Program-made: the position numbers and the translations under genes | Part shown: in pieces, positions 1 through 10,861 of the stretch | Layout of the letters: each line of letters starts with the position of its first letter | Position numbering within the stretch: position 1 is the first letter of the stretch | The notes under the pieces: model-generated | The model's database searches: none | What the model was told of the DNA's origin: nothing | What the model saw: only the letters and a program-made list of their open reading frames with translations | Source of the DNA: Linyphia triangularis | Lineage: Eukaryota; Arthropoda; Arachnida; Araneae; Linyphiidae | Reading direction: 5' to 3' | NCBI GenBank assembly: GCA_963978545.1 | Contig: OZ021721.1 | Span: 96,779,418 to 96,843,417 of the forward strand | Length of the DNA: 64,000 nucleotides

Positions 1-1085
1 AAATAAAATATGACATAAAAGAAAAAGAAATTTTTTGAAATAAAATATTTCCTTTGTGATGGTGGATGACGCCATTTCATAAGAAATATAATTGTTCAAT
101 ATCATTCTGGTGAACTATCTAGAAAGCAGCAAAATAAAGTATGACGTAAAACACAAATAAAATATTTCCTTTGTGATGGTGGAAGACGCCATTTCATAAG
201 AAATATAATTGTTCAATATCATTCTGGTGAACTATCTAGAAAGCAGCAAAATAAAGTATGACGTAAAACACAAATAAAATATTTCCTTCGTGATGGTGGA
301 AGACGCCATTTCATAAGAAATATAATTGTTCAATATCATTCTGGTGAACTATCTAGAAAGCAGCAAAATAAAGTATGACGTAAAACACAAATAAAATATT
401 TCCTTCGTGATGGTGGAAGACGCCATTTCATAAGAAATATAATTGTTCAATATCATTCTGGTGAACTATCTAGAAAGCAGCAAAATAAAGTATGACGTAA
501 AACACAAATAAAATATTTCCTTTGTGATGGTGGAAGACGCCATTTCATAAGAAATATAATTGTTCAATATCTTTATGGTGAACTATCTAGAAAGCAGCAA
601 AATAAAGTATGACTTAAAACACAAATAAAATATTTCCTTTGTGATGGTGGAAGACGCTATTTCATAAGAAATATAATTGTTCAATATTTTTATGTTGAAC
701 TATCTAGAAAGCAGCAAAATAAAGTATGATGTAAAACATAAATAAAATATTTCCTTTGTGATGGTGGAAGATGCCATTTCATAAGAAATATAATTGTTCA
801 ATATCATTCTGGTGAACTATCTAGAAAGCAGCAAAATAAAGTATGACGTAAAACACAAAATAAAATATTTCCTTTGTGATGGTGGAAGACGCCATTTCAT
901 AAGAAATATAATTGTTCAATATCATTCTGGTGAACTATCTAGAAAGCAGCAAAATAAAGTATGACTTAAAACACAAATAAAAATTTTGAAATAAAATATT
1001 TCCTCTGTGATGGTGGATGACGTCATTTTATAGAAAATAATCATTGTTCAACACTGTTCAAGTGAACTATCAAGGAAGTAAAGTA
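1..1085. repeat. 117-bp tandem array (about 9 units)
   Basis: A recognisable block (CCTTTGTGATGGTGG and neighbours) recurs at 51, 168, 285, 402, 519, 636 and 753, exactly 117 bp apart, then at 871 (118 bp) and 1002 (131 bp, with a 13-bp extra segment). Units differ by few substitutions in the middle and are more divergent at the right edge, the usual satellite pattern. The array probably continues to the left of the window. No coding potential is seen. Confidence 0.95.
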
Positions 1086-1526
1086 TAAATTCGATTAGGA
1101 GATTCTAGAAAGTAACACATCCCCAATTGACATCCTTTAACCCACCCCCCTCTCATCTTTACTGACAAAATAACATCAATCTACATCAAACATCACAAAC
1201 AAAAACGTATTTTGCCAACTATGTGTTTGTGTGTGATATTGATCGTTTAAGGTAAGCGCGCACGAATGGTTTTTCAGTTATGCGGTTCTTCAACCAAACG
1301 GTAGTTTAGCCGCTATGGCTGAAACAATAGAAAATTGAGCCTTCAGTTTGCCGACACTAGTTGAAATCAACTGTTTCTGTTTTATGCGGTCAACTGGTTT
1401 AAAACTGCTTTATCTGTTTATTACAGTTAAAAAAACCTATTCGTTGGGACTTAGTAAATCACATAATTTTACTTGAACTAAGAAATTGACCACCAAAATT
1501 TTTTCTGAATACAAAGGTGCATTGAT
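1086..1526. other. Spacer with no recognised feature
   Basis: AT-rich sequence between the 117-bp array and a foldback. It includes a C-rich run near 1141-1150 and a donor-like AAG|GTAAGC at about 1248, but no supporting open frame or acceptor was found. Confidence 0.4.
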
Positions 1527-1955
1527 AATAATTAATAGTTTAAAAAACTAAAAAACACGCTTTAATAGAAAAGTGAACTAAAAAGTAGAAAATAATTTTA
1601 AATAAGTTTGAAATAAGAATAGAGTGATTAACAAGAAATATTTATTTTATAGTAAAAAAGTGTGGGGTGCTTTTTAAGATATTTTCATAATGGTTTTACT
1701 TTTACCAATATCTGTCATTAAATATTTACAACAATTGACATCAAGGACCCCACGCTTTTTTACGATAAAATAAATATTTCTTGTTAATCACTCTATTCTT
1801 ATTTCAAACTTATTTAAAATTATTTTCTACTTTTTAGTTCACTTTTCTATTAAAGAGTGTTTTTTAGTTTTTTAAACTATTAATTATTTTCTACTTTTTA
1901 GTTTGGTTTTCTATTAAAGCATGTTTTTTAGTTTTTTAAACTATTAATTATTTTT
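1527..1955. repeat. Long inverted repeat (foldback) with partial arm duplication
   Basis: The left arm (about 1529-1670) is repeated in reverse complement at about 1748-1888, with about 75 bp between. Matched blocks include AATTAATAGTTTAAAAAAC with its complement, and AGTGATTAACAAGAAATA with its complement. About 65 bp of the outer right arm is repeated once more at 1886-1952. The transcript would fold into a stem of roughly 140 bp. No transposase-like frame is present. It is probably a non-autonomous foldback or MITE; a TSD could not be assigned. Confidence 0.8.
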
Positions 1956-2009
1956 TCTGTAAACTATAAATTTTTTTAGTTATTAATTTTTTTAGTTAAG
2001 TGTACAAAA

Positions 2010-2480
2010 CTCTCCAGTTGTTCCTGCCAGTCACATGCTTGTCTCAAATTTAAGTCATGTGTATGCCTTAGTACACGCCGTATTACTTGGCACAAAACAC
2101 TACCGTGTCTCTGAATATGAAAAATCACTAATCCTGAAGATCCTAGTTAGAATAATGCGACTACAAAAACACGCTTTGTATAACCGTCGTGCCCACGACA
2201 AATCTTTTAAATGTCTGCCTTATCAATTGTCTATGATAGGTTCTGTGACTACTGGGATTGTAAAGGAACACCAGGGTTCGATTCCGGAGAAGGTAGAGTG
2301 GTTGGAAGTTAAGGGGGCAAGGGCAACACGAGGTAATCCTTGTGATAAAGCGACAAACTTATTGAATTATTGTACTGTCATCGGTCTTTGACAAGTGTGC
2401 AAAGTTTGAATCAAATGAAGCTCAAAGTAGGGCAAAATCGAGCCCAAAAGAGTCGGTTACAAGCAAAAATACAGGTGAAA
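2010..2480 (+). pseudogene. Decayed fragment of 18S (SSU) rRNA gene
   Basis: From about 2014 the sequence follows the 5' end of eukaryotic 18S rRNA: GTTGTTCCTGCCAG, then ATGCTTGTCTCAAA, then AGTACACGCCGTATTA (2070-2085). A second block at 2203-2290 matches the helix region with GTCTGCC, TATCAA, TAGGTTCTG and GGGTTCGATTCCGGAGA. A weaker block (GGGGGCAAGGGC...GGTAATCC, about 2313-2340) matches the region before the 530 loop, and traces (AAGCTCAAAGTAGG) reach about 2450. Many substitutions and deletions, including the region between 2095 and 2195, rule out a working rRNA gene. A 118-codon open frame across it is accidental. The rDNA origin is seen in the sequence; how it arrived here is unknown. 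Confidence 0.88.
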
Positions 2481-2689
2481 CTAATAAAAGCGTGTTAACA
2501 ACAATAAATTATGCGAACTAAAGATGACTTTACATATAACAGTCTGCTCATCCGAACATCATGCGAAATAGTCAATTAGTAATTGAAATCGTAATTCATA
2601 TATTTGATGATGTAATAATTCAGACAAAAATTGGCAGCAGATTGCTAAGAACGATATTATTGATTATATTAGAAGATAGGTCTACTTGA

Positions 2690-3575
2690 CCCTATTGTAT
2701 GCGCTGCAAGATGGATTCTTCCGCTTAAAAGATATAGTTTCGGGAAAATCCCAACTTTTTTTGTAATCTTGATAACCTGCGCATATATTTTTGTATCAAA
2801 CTTAAGTATAAGGTAACAGCAAAGAGAAAATAGAGCTTTTAAGTTTAAATTTTAATTAACATTTTACTTTCCTAATCGACTGAGAGGCGACTGCAATTTT
2901 TGGACCCCATCGAACATCATTCTGAATTTTTTTATAGAAGTTGGAGAAAAGTGAGTAGTTAACGAATCCACTAGTCTGCCTTGGCAAAAATCACCGAAAC
3001 TGGTCAAAAATCGACTTTTAATAAGTTGAACTAAATCCAATTGCCAAATGCGCTATAACTTGCCTAATAATGAGCATTTTTTTTTTATTTGGTAACCCTC
3101 ACTCTTTAATTTTCAATCAAGAAGGTTGCAGACGATTTGGATGTGTGGCTATGGCTTGCTTGCATCTTTCACAAATGAGCCAAATTGGCAAGAAACATTA
3201 CGTCACTGATGACGTAACTGATGTCGCCAATTTGGCTTACTTTTAAAAGATACGAGTTTTCCGAGCCAGAGATCAGAAACCGTTTGCGCTTTTTCTCATT
3301 GAAAATCAAAATGCAGTGGGTTGCCAGACGAAAAAGTTTGTTCTCTTTTTGGCAAGTTATGACATATTTGGCAATCAGATTTTAGTTCAACTCATTGCAA
3401 GTCGATTATTGATCACTTTCGACCATTTTTGCCACGGCAGACCAGTGGATTCGTAATCTACTCACTTTTCTCCAATTTCTATAAAAAATTCAGAATGATG
3501 TTCGGTGGGGTCCAAAAATTGCAGTTGCCTCTCGGACTATAAACATGGATACTATTATAACGAATCGGCCACACA
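2690..3575 (+). repeat. Dispersed repeat Rep-A, copy A, split by a foldback
   Basis: 2690-2877 and about 3540-3575 together match the Rep-A copies at 28085-29095 (same strand) and 18241-18855 (opposite strand). Shared blocks include the GATGGATTCTTCCGC region, GATAACCTGC, TTTTGTATCAAACTTAAGTA and GAGCTTTTAA. After the foldback, AAACATGGATACT...TAACGAATC resumes the family sequence (AACCACGGTTACT...TAACGAATC elsewhere). No coding capacity is seen. Confidence 0.75.
2878..3537. mobile_element. Long-TIR foldback element, copy 1 (inside Rep-A)
   Basis: The ends are GACTGAGAGGCGACTGCAAT and its complement. The arms run for more than 150 bp (for example GGACCCCATCGAACATCATT against its complement, 2903 and 3500). 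The centre, near 3130-3260, itself holds inverted GACGTAA/TTACGTC motifs. It is flanked by TC/TA, and Rep-A continues on both sides. No transposase frame is present. A second copy lies at 28166-28801. It is probably a non-autonomous TA-targeting element; the superfamily is uncertain. Confidence 0.88.
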
Positions 3576-3639
3576 TTGTTCCAATGAGGGGGTAATGAAC
3601 AGGTTCACTCATCGTTGTAATGTATTCAGTGAGCTCAAG

Positions 3640-4814
3640 TAGACTTGCCTCAATTTATAATAGGTAAAATCCAACGATTTGAGTTTTCGTTGAAAAAGCA
3701 TAAGAGTAGGTTGCTAGGGGAAAAGGCCTTCTTACTGTTTTACGAGGTAAACAAGATTTGACTTGTGGCTTGAAATTCAATTATTTTAGCCTTCTTTCCC
3801 TGCCAGAATCATGCAGACATTCTAATACAATATCAGTAATGTTAGGTGAGTATAATTACCAAGAAAATATTCTTAATGAATTGGCAAGATTTTTTTGACG
3901 TTGTGTCTTTAGACTACTGACTGGCAATGACAACATAATTCCGTATATAATCCTAGATCATTATTGCCATCACCAACTTAAGAAGGGAGACATTTGAAGG
4001 TCAATATTGGGACTAGCAAACCGTATACTAATCTTGAAGCCATTTGAAATCCCAACGCACTTTGGTGAAGCACTGATGCAGCCATGAGTGAGAGTGGGCA
4101 GTAGATGCCAGTTACCCCCTAGTCACTGGACCATTGTCCAAATGATACATGGCTTGTCATTTGGACCCCTAGCATCCCATGACTGCGTAAGGGATCCGCC
4201 CTTCCGTTCATCTTTTATCTCCTATTAGAGGGCTCTCATTTTAATCGAAAAAGCCACTTCCATTGTCTACGCCATCCTGCCGCATGTGTATTTTTCGTGT
4301 TTTCATACACATCTCCTCGCTCTTGTTTTAGTTCGTGTTTTATCACTGGAACAATGACCTCTTATCAGTGGAATTCTGGTCTCCAGGAATTGTACCAAGA
4401 CTGTCGAGGCTTTCATATTTATGTTTAGATATCGTGTTTGGGCTCTTTTTTTATGGTTTTCGTGGGACTGCAAAATGTGATTGTGCGAGTGGAGGCCATA
4501 ATGTGGTAGTTCCTAATCTTTGTTAAAGACCTCTATCCAAACTTATTGAATGCGTCATACTTCTTTACCGTAGTTTAAAAACTGAATCGAAAATAATGAC
4601 TATACTATCAGTATTTGTATGTCTTTATGAGGCTGTTTTTCCTGTATGTGTGCGAAGGTAGTACTATTAGAATTCGATTTTTGCACTGCTTGTTATATCC
4701 CAGTGCATATAATAAAGCTTGTGTGTTAAATTCTCTGGTTGATAGACCATTCTTCTTTCAAATAATATGTCAATCAAGAAGGAGTATCACTTCTGTCGTT
4801 AAGTAGATTTAAAA
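3640..4814. other. No recognised gene or repeat
   Basis: Mixed-composition DNA. A 10-bp stem hairpin (GTCCAAATGA with its complement) lies at about 4136-4166. The short open frames at 4335 and 4615 show no recognisable protein features. Confidence 0.4.
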
Positions 4815-5115
4815 ACACAGCATTTTCCTAGCTATAATTAACTGCGATTTTAGCTATAATGAAATGCAATTCTAGTTGTAATTAATTGCAATTCTTGCAA
4901 AAATTAATTGCGATTTCAGTTGTGATTAATTTAGATTCTAGTTGTAATTAATTATGATTCTAATTAACATTAATTGCGATTCTAGTTAAAATTCATTGCG
5001 ATTCTAGTTAAAATTCATTGCGATTTTAGCTATAATTAATTGCGATTCTAGTTATAATTAACTGCCATTCTAGTTAGAATGTATTACGATTTAGTTATAA
5101 CTTAATGAATATAAC
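4815..5115. repeat. Degenerate minisatellite of about 24 bp
   Basis: About 12 imperfect units of the form GCGATTCTAGTTATAATTAA occur head to tail. They vary in length and drift strongly, so the array is old. Confidence 0.85.
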
Positions 5116-6340
5116 GCCTTTTGTAAGAAACATTTAACTGTCCGCAATCCAAAACAGGCATTTTGAGCTCCGCTATCGATTATTCCTGTCTAACTTTTAC
5201 CTTCGTGACTTTGCAGCGGATGTCAAGAGGATGATTTTCGATCGATAGTTGATTTCTTGCCAAGTCTTCTAATAGAGGTTTTGTTTTTTTATTATTTTCG
5301 AGGTCTGGTCTATCCCATATCGATGAAGGGAGTTGTTGACACACCGCATTGAGAGGTGGCGCCATTCCAAGACTCATTGATTGGATTCTGATTAAATTGA
5401 AGTCCATGCATGTGGTTGAAAGAGTACTTTCATAATAAATGAGGAGGCAAAGATTTAAAAATTCATGAACTTGAGGAGAGTTTCAAAAGTGGAAGACGAT
5501 CATGTAGGTAGATGTATCGATAATGAAGTGGTTTCACTTAAAAATATGAAACGAAACAGTTTACTACTGCCGTCCAAATATATGGTGCAGCTTCGAGCAA
5601 GAAGATACTTTGTGGGTCATTTATATACTCATTCTATAAAGTTTACTCGTTCATTTGTGATTTTAGAGAATCAGTGGATTGTACAGGTACGGCATCAAAG
5701 TAAAAGTAAAACTGTGGTGAACCGTGAGATAAAACCGTGCTAGGGGCAGTTTTTTATTGAAATAGGACAAAATACCCATGTTAAGTCTAAAAGCAACAAA
5801 TGGCAATTAGACCAGAATTTTATTTAAGATGAATTTTTCATTACAGTTAGAGTGAACATTTATTCACGAAATAAATGCATATTGAATACATAAAATACTT
5901 CAAAAGTAAAATATAACATTTAAATATATAATTTGCTTATTTATATAAAAAATAGGTTTTTTTATAAGTAATTTACTTAACATAATTACTTAAAACAATA
6001 AATTTGATAGGATATACATAATGATACGTCATTTATTTCGGACAGCCACCAAATTGAAATCCTAAAAATCAAATTGAATATGAAACTTAAACAGGAACGT
6101 TTCATGTTTGCTTTTAACCGAACGTATTGTCATTCCACCTCAATAAACTTTGTTCTATTCCGACTCTAGTTTAAATGTTTCCGTAGACAAGCAGGACTAC
6201 AATAACTCAACACTTAATATTGTCTTTAGGACTAAATTTCAAGAAAAAAGAAACTATGTATTGTTACCATTCAGCTTCTCTAAACTTAACCCATTTCTAC
6301 AAGAAAGTACACAACTTTAACCATTCTCACAAGTTAGACC
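5116..6340. other. No recognised gene or repeat
   Basis: AT-rich sequence. Short frames at 5180-5407 (minus) and 5465-5743 (plus) have no recognisable domain and no splice context that I can support. Confidence 0.4.
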
Positions 6341-6343
6341 TAT

Positions 6344-6609
6344 GGGCCTTATTATACAGAGCCACTCGAGTGGCGAACGCGCGCCACAGCTTCAGTCGCT
6401 TAGACAAGCCACTCGAATTGAAACATGCAATCCTATGTAGCTTATTATACTGGGCCACTGCTGCGGCTAGAGGTTGCGTCTGTAGCTTGTGGCACTCAGA
6501 CCCTAAGCTAAGCATGCAATCCTATAGATTTTATTATTCTGAGACATAGCAGGTGGCCAGAAGCGGAGGCGTGCGTTCGCCACTCGAGTGGCTCTGTATT
6601 ATAAGGCCC
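6344..6609. mobile_element. MITE with about 45-bp TIRs and 3-bp TSD (TAT)
   Basis: The left end GGGCCTTATTATACAGAGCC and the right end, whose complement reads GGGCCTTATAATACAGAGCC, continue through an inverted CCACTCGAGTGGCGAACG block. TAT flanks both ends (6341-6343 and 6610-6612). There is no coding capacity. A 3-bp TSD with a GGG terminus recalls PIF/Harbinger elements, but TAT is not their usual TWA target, so the superfamily stays open. A right-end half copy is at 6860-6970. Confidence 0.75.
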
Positions 6610-7195
6610 TATGGCGTCACAACACAAGAGGTAAACATCTAAACCCTACACGGGGTATCAATTTCACCCCTTTGATGTCATGACCCACATCCATTCAGTT
6701 GATGTCATGGCACGTATTTCTTCCTGTAGTGTCATCGTACCGCAAATGCCCTTTTTGTGACCGGAGTCTCACTGTCTATTTACTGGCGAGTTCAGTTACA
6801 ACTGAATAATTTGAATTTGGATTTTCAAAAAGTCGCCACTCAGCCACCATTGTGGCGCTCGGATCCTAAGCGAAACATGCAATCCTATAGAGCTTGTAAT
6901 ACTGAGCCACAGCAGTGGTCAGAAGCGATGGCGCGCGTTCGCCACTCGAGTGGTTCTGTACAATAAGGCTCTATGGCGTCACAACACAAGAGGTAAACAA
7001 CTCAGCCCCACACGGGGTATCAATTACACCCCTTTAATGTCATGACCACATCCATTCAGTTGATGTCATAGCACGTGCTTCTTCCTGTAGTGTCATCGTA
7101 CGGCCAATGCGATTTTTGTTTCACTGTCTATTTACTGGCGAGTTCAGTTACAATTAAATAATTTGAATTGGGATTTTGAAAAAGTCACCATTAAG
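6488..7195. repeat. Tandem duplication of about 363 bp
   Basis: 6488-6850 and 6852-7195 are direct copies. Shared blocks include CTATGGCGTCACAACACAAG, CACGGGGTATCAAT and TTACTGGCGAGTTCAGTTAC. The unit begins inside the MITE, so the second copy carries only its right half. The copies differ by scattered substitutions and small indels. Confidence 0.9.
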
Positions 7196-7199
7196 TATT

Positions 7200-7745
7200 C
7201 AACACCGAATCAAACCCACTTTTCAAAGTAGGTTGGTTACCTAAGCCAGTAGGCTTAATGGCATTGTAACGGAAGTACGCATCACTTGAACACGAACGGA
7301 AGCAACTATCCACCTTGGAGTGCCAACTACAAATATACCTGTAGCATTTCCATTGCAAGGAATGTCTTCCTATTCATTATGGGATGGGATGGGATTTGCC
7401 ATGTCCTGCAATTAGAGTCATGGCAAGCTTCGCTGAGCACTTGTTCAGATGTAATCTCTTGATTGCTCGTGTTGCATTAGCTGAGCAGGTGGCGATTTTT
7501 TTTTTAAATTTTAATACTGCTGAAAATAGTTTTTATGGGAGGTATTGGAAAATGCACGTTCCTTCTCCGAAGACGTCATTGATCCCCGAAAATTCAGTAA
7601 ATCTTTGGAATAAATAATTCTTATATTCTGCATTTGTATTATAAGTTTCAGTTTAAATCCCTGGGTTCCCAGAAAGTTTTCTTTCCTCAATCATTTTGGG
7701 TTCACGCAGCTGTAAAATAAATGATATTGGTACAATGGCAAAATA
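7200..7745. other. No recognised feature
   Basis: A spacer between the 363-bp duplication and a TIR element. A 77-codon frame at 7384-7617 has no recognisable protein features. Confidence 0.4.
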
Positions 7746-7752
7746 GAAGATA

Positions 7753-8275
7753 CAGGATCTTTCGGAAAGTAATACCTGACTTTAAAATGACATATCTACG
7801 AAACAGTGAGTTATATAAATAAGAGACAAGTTGTATGTTGAATAGACAAGTACGGAATTTTAAATATACGAGGATGGGAGTAAATTTGTTGACGACTATA
7901 TGTGTTTTACCGATGAGACCCATTTTAATTTGGACGGATTTGTCATTAAACAAAACTTGTGAATTTGGGATTTTGAAAACCCGATTTGTGTTTTTGCCAA
8001 AATCCCTTTATTCACCAAAAATGACCGTTTGGGTTTCAGTATCCAGTAAAGAGACCATAGGGCCCTTTTTGTGAGGGTAACGATAAACTCATTTGTACAT
8101 ATTACTAAATCCAAATTTACAATTTGTTGCTACTTTTCAATATTGTAACTATTTTTGCAAAACAACGAATTTAAAATTCCGTACCCTCTATCTCACATAC
8201 CATTATGCTTTCTGTCCCTCACTGTTTCGCAGTTGTTTCATTTCTCTGTTAGGGAGTTCATTCTAAAAGGCCCTG
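7753..8275. mobile_element. Family F TIR element, copy 1 (compact form, 523 bp)
   Basis: It starts CAGGATCTTTCGGAAAG and ends AGGCCCTG, with TA on both sides (7751-7752 and 8276-8277). Subterminal matches inside the ends (GAGACAAGT...TAAATATAC and its partner near 8160) support long imperfect TIRs. Copies at 12709-14779 and 26167-27838 share the terminal and interior sequence (GGTTTACCGATGAGG-like, CATTT...TTTGGACGGATTTG). It has no transposase frame. A TA target with CAGGG-type ends would suit a Tc1/mariner-related MITE, but the assignment is not firm. Confidence 0.75.
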
Positions 8276-8351
8276 TATCACTAGGCAGCGATTCCCAAGC
8301 TTTTCTCACTCTCTTTTTTACTTATATCTAAAGACTTAGCTTTTCAATTAA

Positions 8352-8634
8352 TCCTTGGTTAGGCGCATGACCTTTTGTCTCGCGGTTAGTCGCGTGGGGG
8401 ACAAATGTCCCCCAAATTGAAGTTTTCGTGCATACTATTAAATTCGCGATAAAATATCAAAGTAAATGGGTATTTTTATTAAAAACTCAACATTATCGAA
8501 CAGAATAAAGTAAAAATAACATTTTTAAAATAACTTGGGAAAAAAACAACTGTAAGATGGCTTTTACCATGGGTTGCCATCTATTGAGAAATTGATTGCA
8601 GGGGACATTTGTCAACAGCCCGACTAATCAAGGG
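8352..8634. mobile_element. TTAA-flanked MITE, copy 1 (piggyBac-like, 283 bp)
   Basis: TTAA lies at 8348-8351 and 8635-8638. The ends are TCCTTGGTTAGGCG and the complement of CCCTTGATTAGTCG. The interior carries a GGGGGACAAATGTCCCCC palindrome near 8396. The copy at 23892-24174 has exactly the same length. TTAA targets with CCCT-type ends are typical of piggyBac elements; the class is inferred, because no transposase is present. Confidence 0.88.
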
Positions 8635-8775
8635 TTAATTTATGATTAAATGACTAAATTATGCAAAGATTTTTGCATCAAGCCATACATACTCCAAAGT
8701 GCTTTCTGAAATTCGAAACCTTCAGTTTGAGGTTTCGGGTACAAATGCTTAGCGATATGATCCTTCTCACCATGG

Positions 8776-8936
8776 GCCGACCAAACGGTATAGTGGTTAG
8801 CGCGAGGTTGCGGGTTCGAGTCCCGTGTTAGACAGGGGTGTTTGTAAATGTATGTTGGTTTGTCTAAATGACGAATGTTTTGGCGCATTATAGCCCTCGT
8901 GTTGCTGACGGCGCCAGATAATCTGAAAACAACCAA
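8776..8936 (+). mobile_element. SINE-1 copy 1
   Basis: tRNA-derived SINE with A-like box TAGTGGTTAG and B box GGTTCGAGTCC, ending in AACAACCAA. A 15-bp perfect TSD, CCTTCTCACCATGGG, lies at 8762-8776 and 8937-8951. A 16-bp deletion between two GCG triplets removes the anticodon-arm region. Confidence 0.95.
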
Positions 8937-9348
8937 CCTTCTCACCATGGGCGCCCTCAGTAGGTTGCAAGGAGGTGTACTTAAACCCCCCTGGCTCTTG
9001 AAAATTAAAAAAAAAAAAAAAAACGAGGGAAAAGATGTAAATTGCAAGATGAAAAAAAGCACATATGCCGTTTATACTTTTATGTTACAATTAGCATTTT
9101 TTTCTATTAGTTTAGTCTTTTGTTTCTTTCCTATGTCGTTTTTTATAGCTACTTGCGTGACGATTTTCTGGCGCCTGTTGTCTATGATTATTAGAGGGGG
9201 ATGAGTAGAAGTATTTATTCCTTTTATTGTATAATCATTTCCTGTGTAGTTCTCAAAATTCCAAGAAAATGTTTTGTTTTTTAAGTCATCAGATACTCTT
9301 GAAATCTATTTTTAGAATTCAATTCAACATATTCCAATACAACCTTCG

Positions 9349-9520
9349 CCGATCGAGCGGTATAGTGGTTAGAGTGTTAGCTTCTAGACCGCGAGGTTGC
9401 AGGTTCGAGTCCCGTGTATGTCATGAGTGTTTGCAAACGTATGTTGGCTTGTCTAATGACGAATGTTTCGGCGCATTATAGCCCTCGTGTTGCTGACTGC
9501 GCCAGATAATCTGAAAACAA
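9349..9520 (+). mobile_element. SINE-1 copy 2
   Basis: Full-length member. The B box is intact (GGTTCGAGTCC) and the body has CGAATGTTTCGGCGCATTAT. The perfect 15-bp TSD CCAATACAACCTTCG lies at 9334-9348 and 9521-9535. The tRNA-like head is a variant (CCGATCGAGCGG), more diverged than in most copies. Confidence 0.95.
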
Positions 9521-9879
9521 CCAATACAACCTTCGTGTTTCATTTTGATTATATATTTTTTTCATTATATTAGAAACTTGGAAGAAATAATTTTTTTTTT
9601 ACTCTGCTGTATTTTTGCATCTTCGAGTTCATCTATTCTAAACACTGTCTCTTGAATGCCGTGAGATCTAGTTGGATGATAAAAAAATCGTTAAAAATAT
9701 ATATTTTATAGTAATAATAATTTTACTAATAATATTTTTACTATTTTTTCCCTCTTGAACAGTGTTGCCCATTCAAAAGTATATGCCATGATTTTTTTAA
9801 AACTATTCTCAAAGAGTATAATTTATAATGCATAGTTATTAATTAACATTTCTAAAAAAATTAATGATTTTGATGAAAA

Positions 9880-10560
9880 TCTAGTCTTGCAGGAGTTTTT
9901 GAACCTTCCTAACTTTTGAAAGCTAAAAAATTGGGGAAAAGCTGCAAATTCACCAGAAAATTTTGATAGCAAAAACTTTTCCATCAAGCCACACAAAGTG
10001 CTTTCTGAAATTCGGAACCTTTAATTTGAGGGTTTGGGTACAAATGCTAGCGATATGATCCATCTCATTTTATGTGTTTTGAATCTATCACGAAAGTATC
10101 CGATTAGCGTAAGTACCAAGCAAAGGATTTTTTGAATCCTCTTGATTTTTGAAATCTAAAAAAATGGAAAAAGCTGCAAATTCACAAGAAAATGTAGATG
10201 CGCCATTCTTAAAAACATGTTTATAAATATGTAATTGTAATTGTTTCTTTTATTTGAAATATTCTGTTTATTTTTTATAGCTGAGACTTGAATTTATAGT
10301 GAGGACACTTTGAAATTGTTGTGCCCCTCCTCGTAGGATTATTGGGAAGATTGCAACAATATCCTTAATTGAAAACAGTGTGAGTATTCAATAGCAGAAT
10401 AAACCTGTATTCATTTTGTTACGCAATCATTTCCGGTATTGCTTTCTCAATTCTTAGAAAATGTTTTGCTTTGGAGATTATTACACACAATGTACATGAC
10501 CTTGTATTCTATTTTTAGAATTCCGTTGAGCAAATTGTTTTTGTACTACCTTTGTGTTTT
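9880..10560 (+). repeat. Local duplication, copy 2
   Basis: Counterpart of 8650-9540 without SINE insertions. The block AAGCTGCAAATTCACCAGAA (about 9940) recurs at about 10170, so a further short duplication lies inside this copy. Confidence 0.7.
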
Positions 10561-10861
10561 ATATTTGAATTCGAATGTTTTTCTTCCCCTCACCCTCATT
10601 TCTATTACTAGAAAGGAACAAAGTTTTTCTTTTTTGTATTTATCAATCTACTAAGTTTCACACTTAATGGCACACACTTAATGGATAAACTTAAATGGCT
10701 GAGGACCACTGTTGTTGCACTTGTACTAGATGTGATTGAAGTTTAGTGATCTTTCTTGAGTCTTTTACCAGAAAAGATTTTATTATTTAGTAACTGTGAA
10801 TACTCAAACTCCGAAAGTTCCTTACCGAAAAGCAAAAGATTTTTATTCGTCGCTTAACTTT

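Larger units (their letters stand above)
8650..9540 (+). repeat. Local duplication, copy 1 (with two SINE-1 insertions)
   Basis: 8670-8775 (CAAGCCATACA...AGTGCTTTCTGAAATTC...AGCGATATGATCC) matches 9980-10065. 9225-9345 (ATCATTTCC...AGAAAATGTTTTG...TATTTTTAGAATTC) matches 10427-10560. The order and strand are the same, so a segment of roughly 600 bp without insertions was duplicated about 1.2-1.3 kb away. Copy 1 holds SINE-1 insertions at 8776 and 9349 that copy 2 lacks. Confidence 0.75.

Noticed and set aside
51..1085. 117-bp array as a CRISPR array
   Set aside because: There is no repeat-spacer alternation; the whole unit is conserved, and the genome is eukaryotic.
2035..2391. 118-codon open frame
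   Set aside because: It overlies a decayed 18S rRNA fragment, so the frame is accidental.
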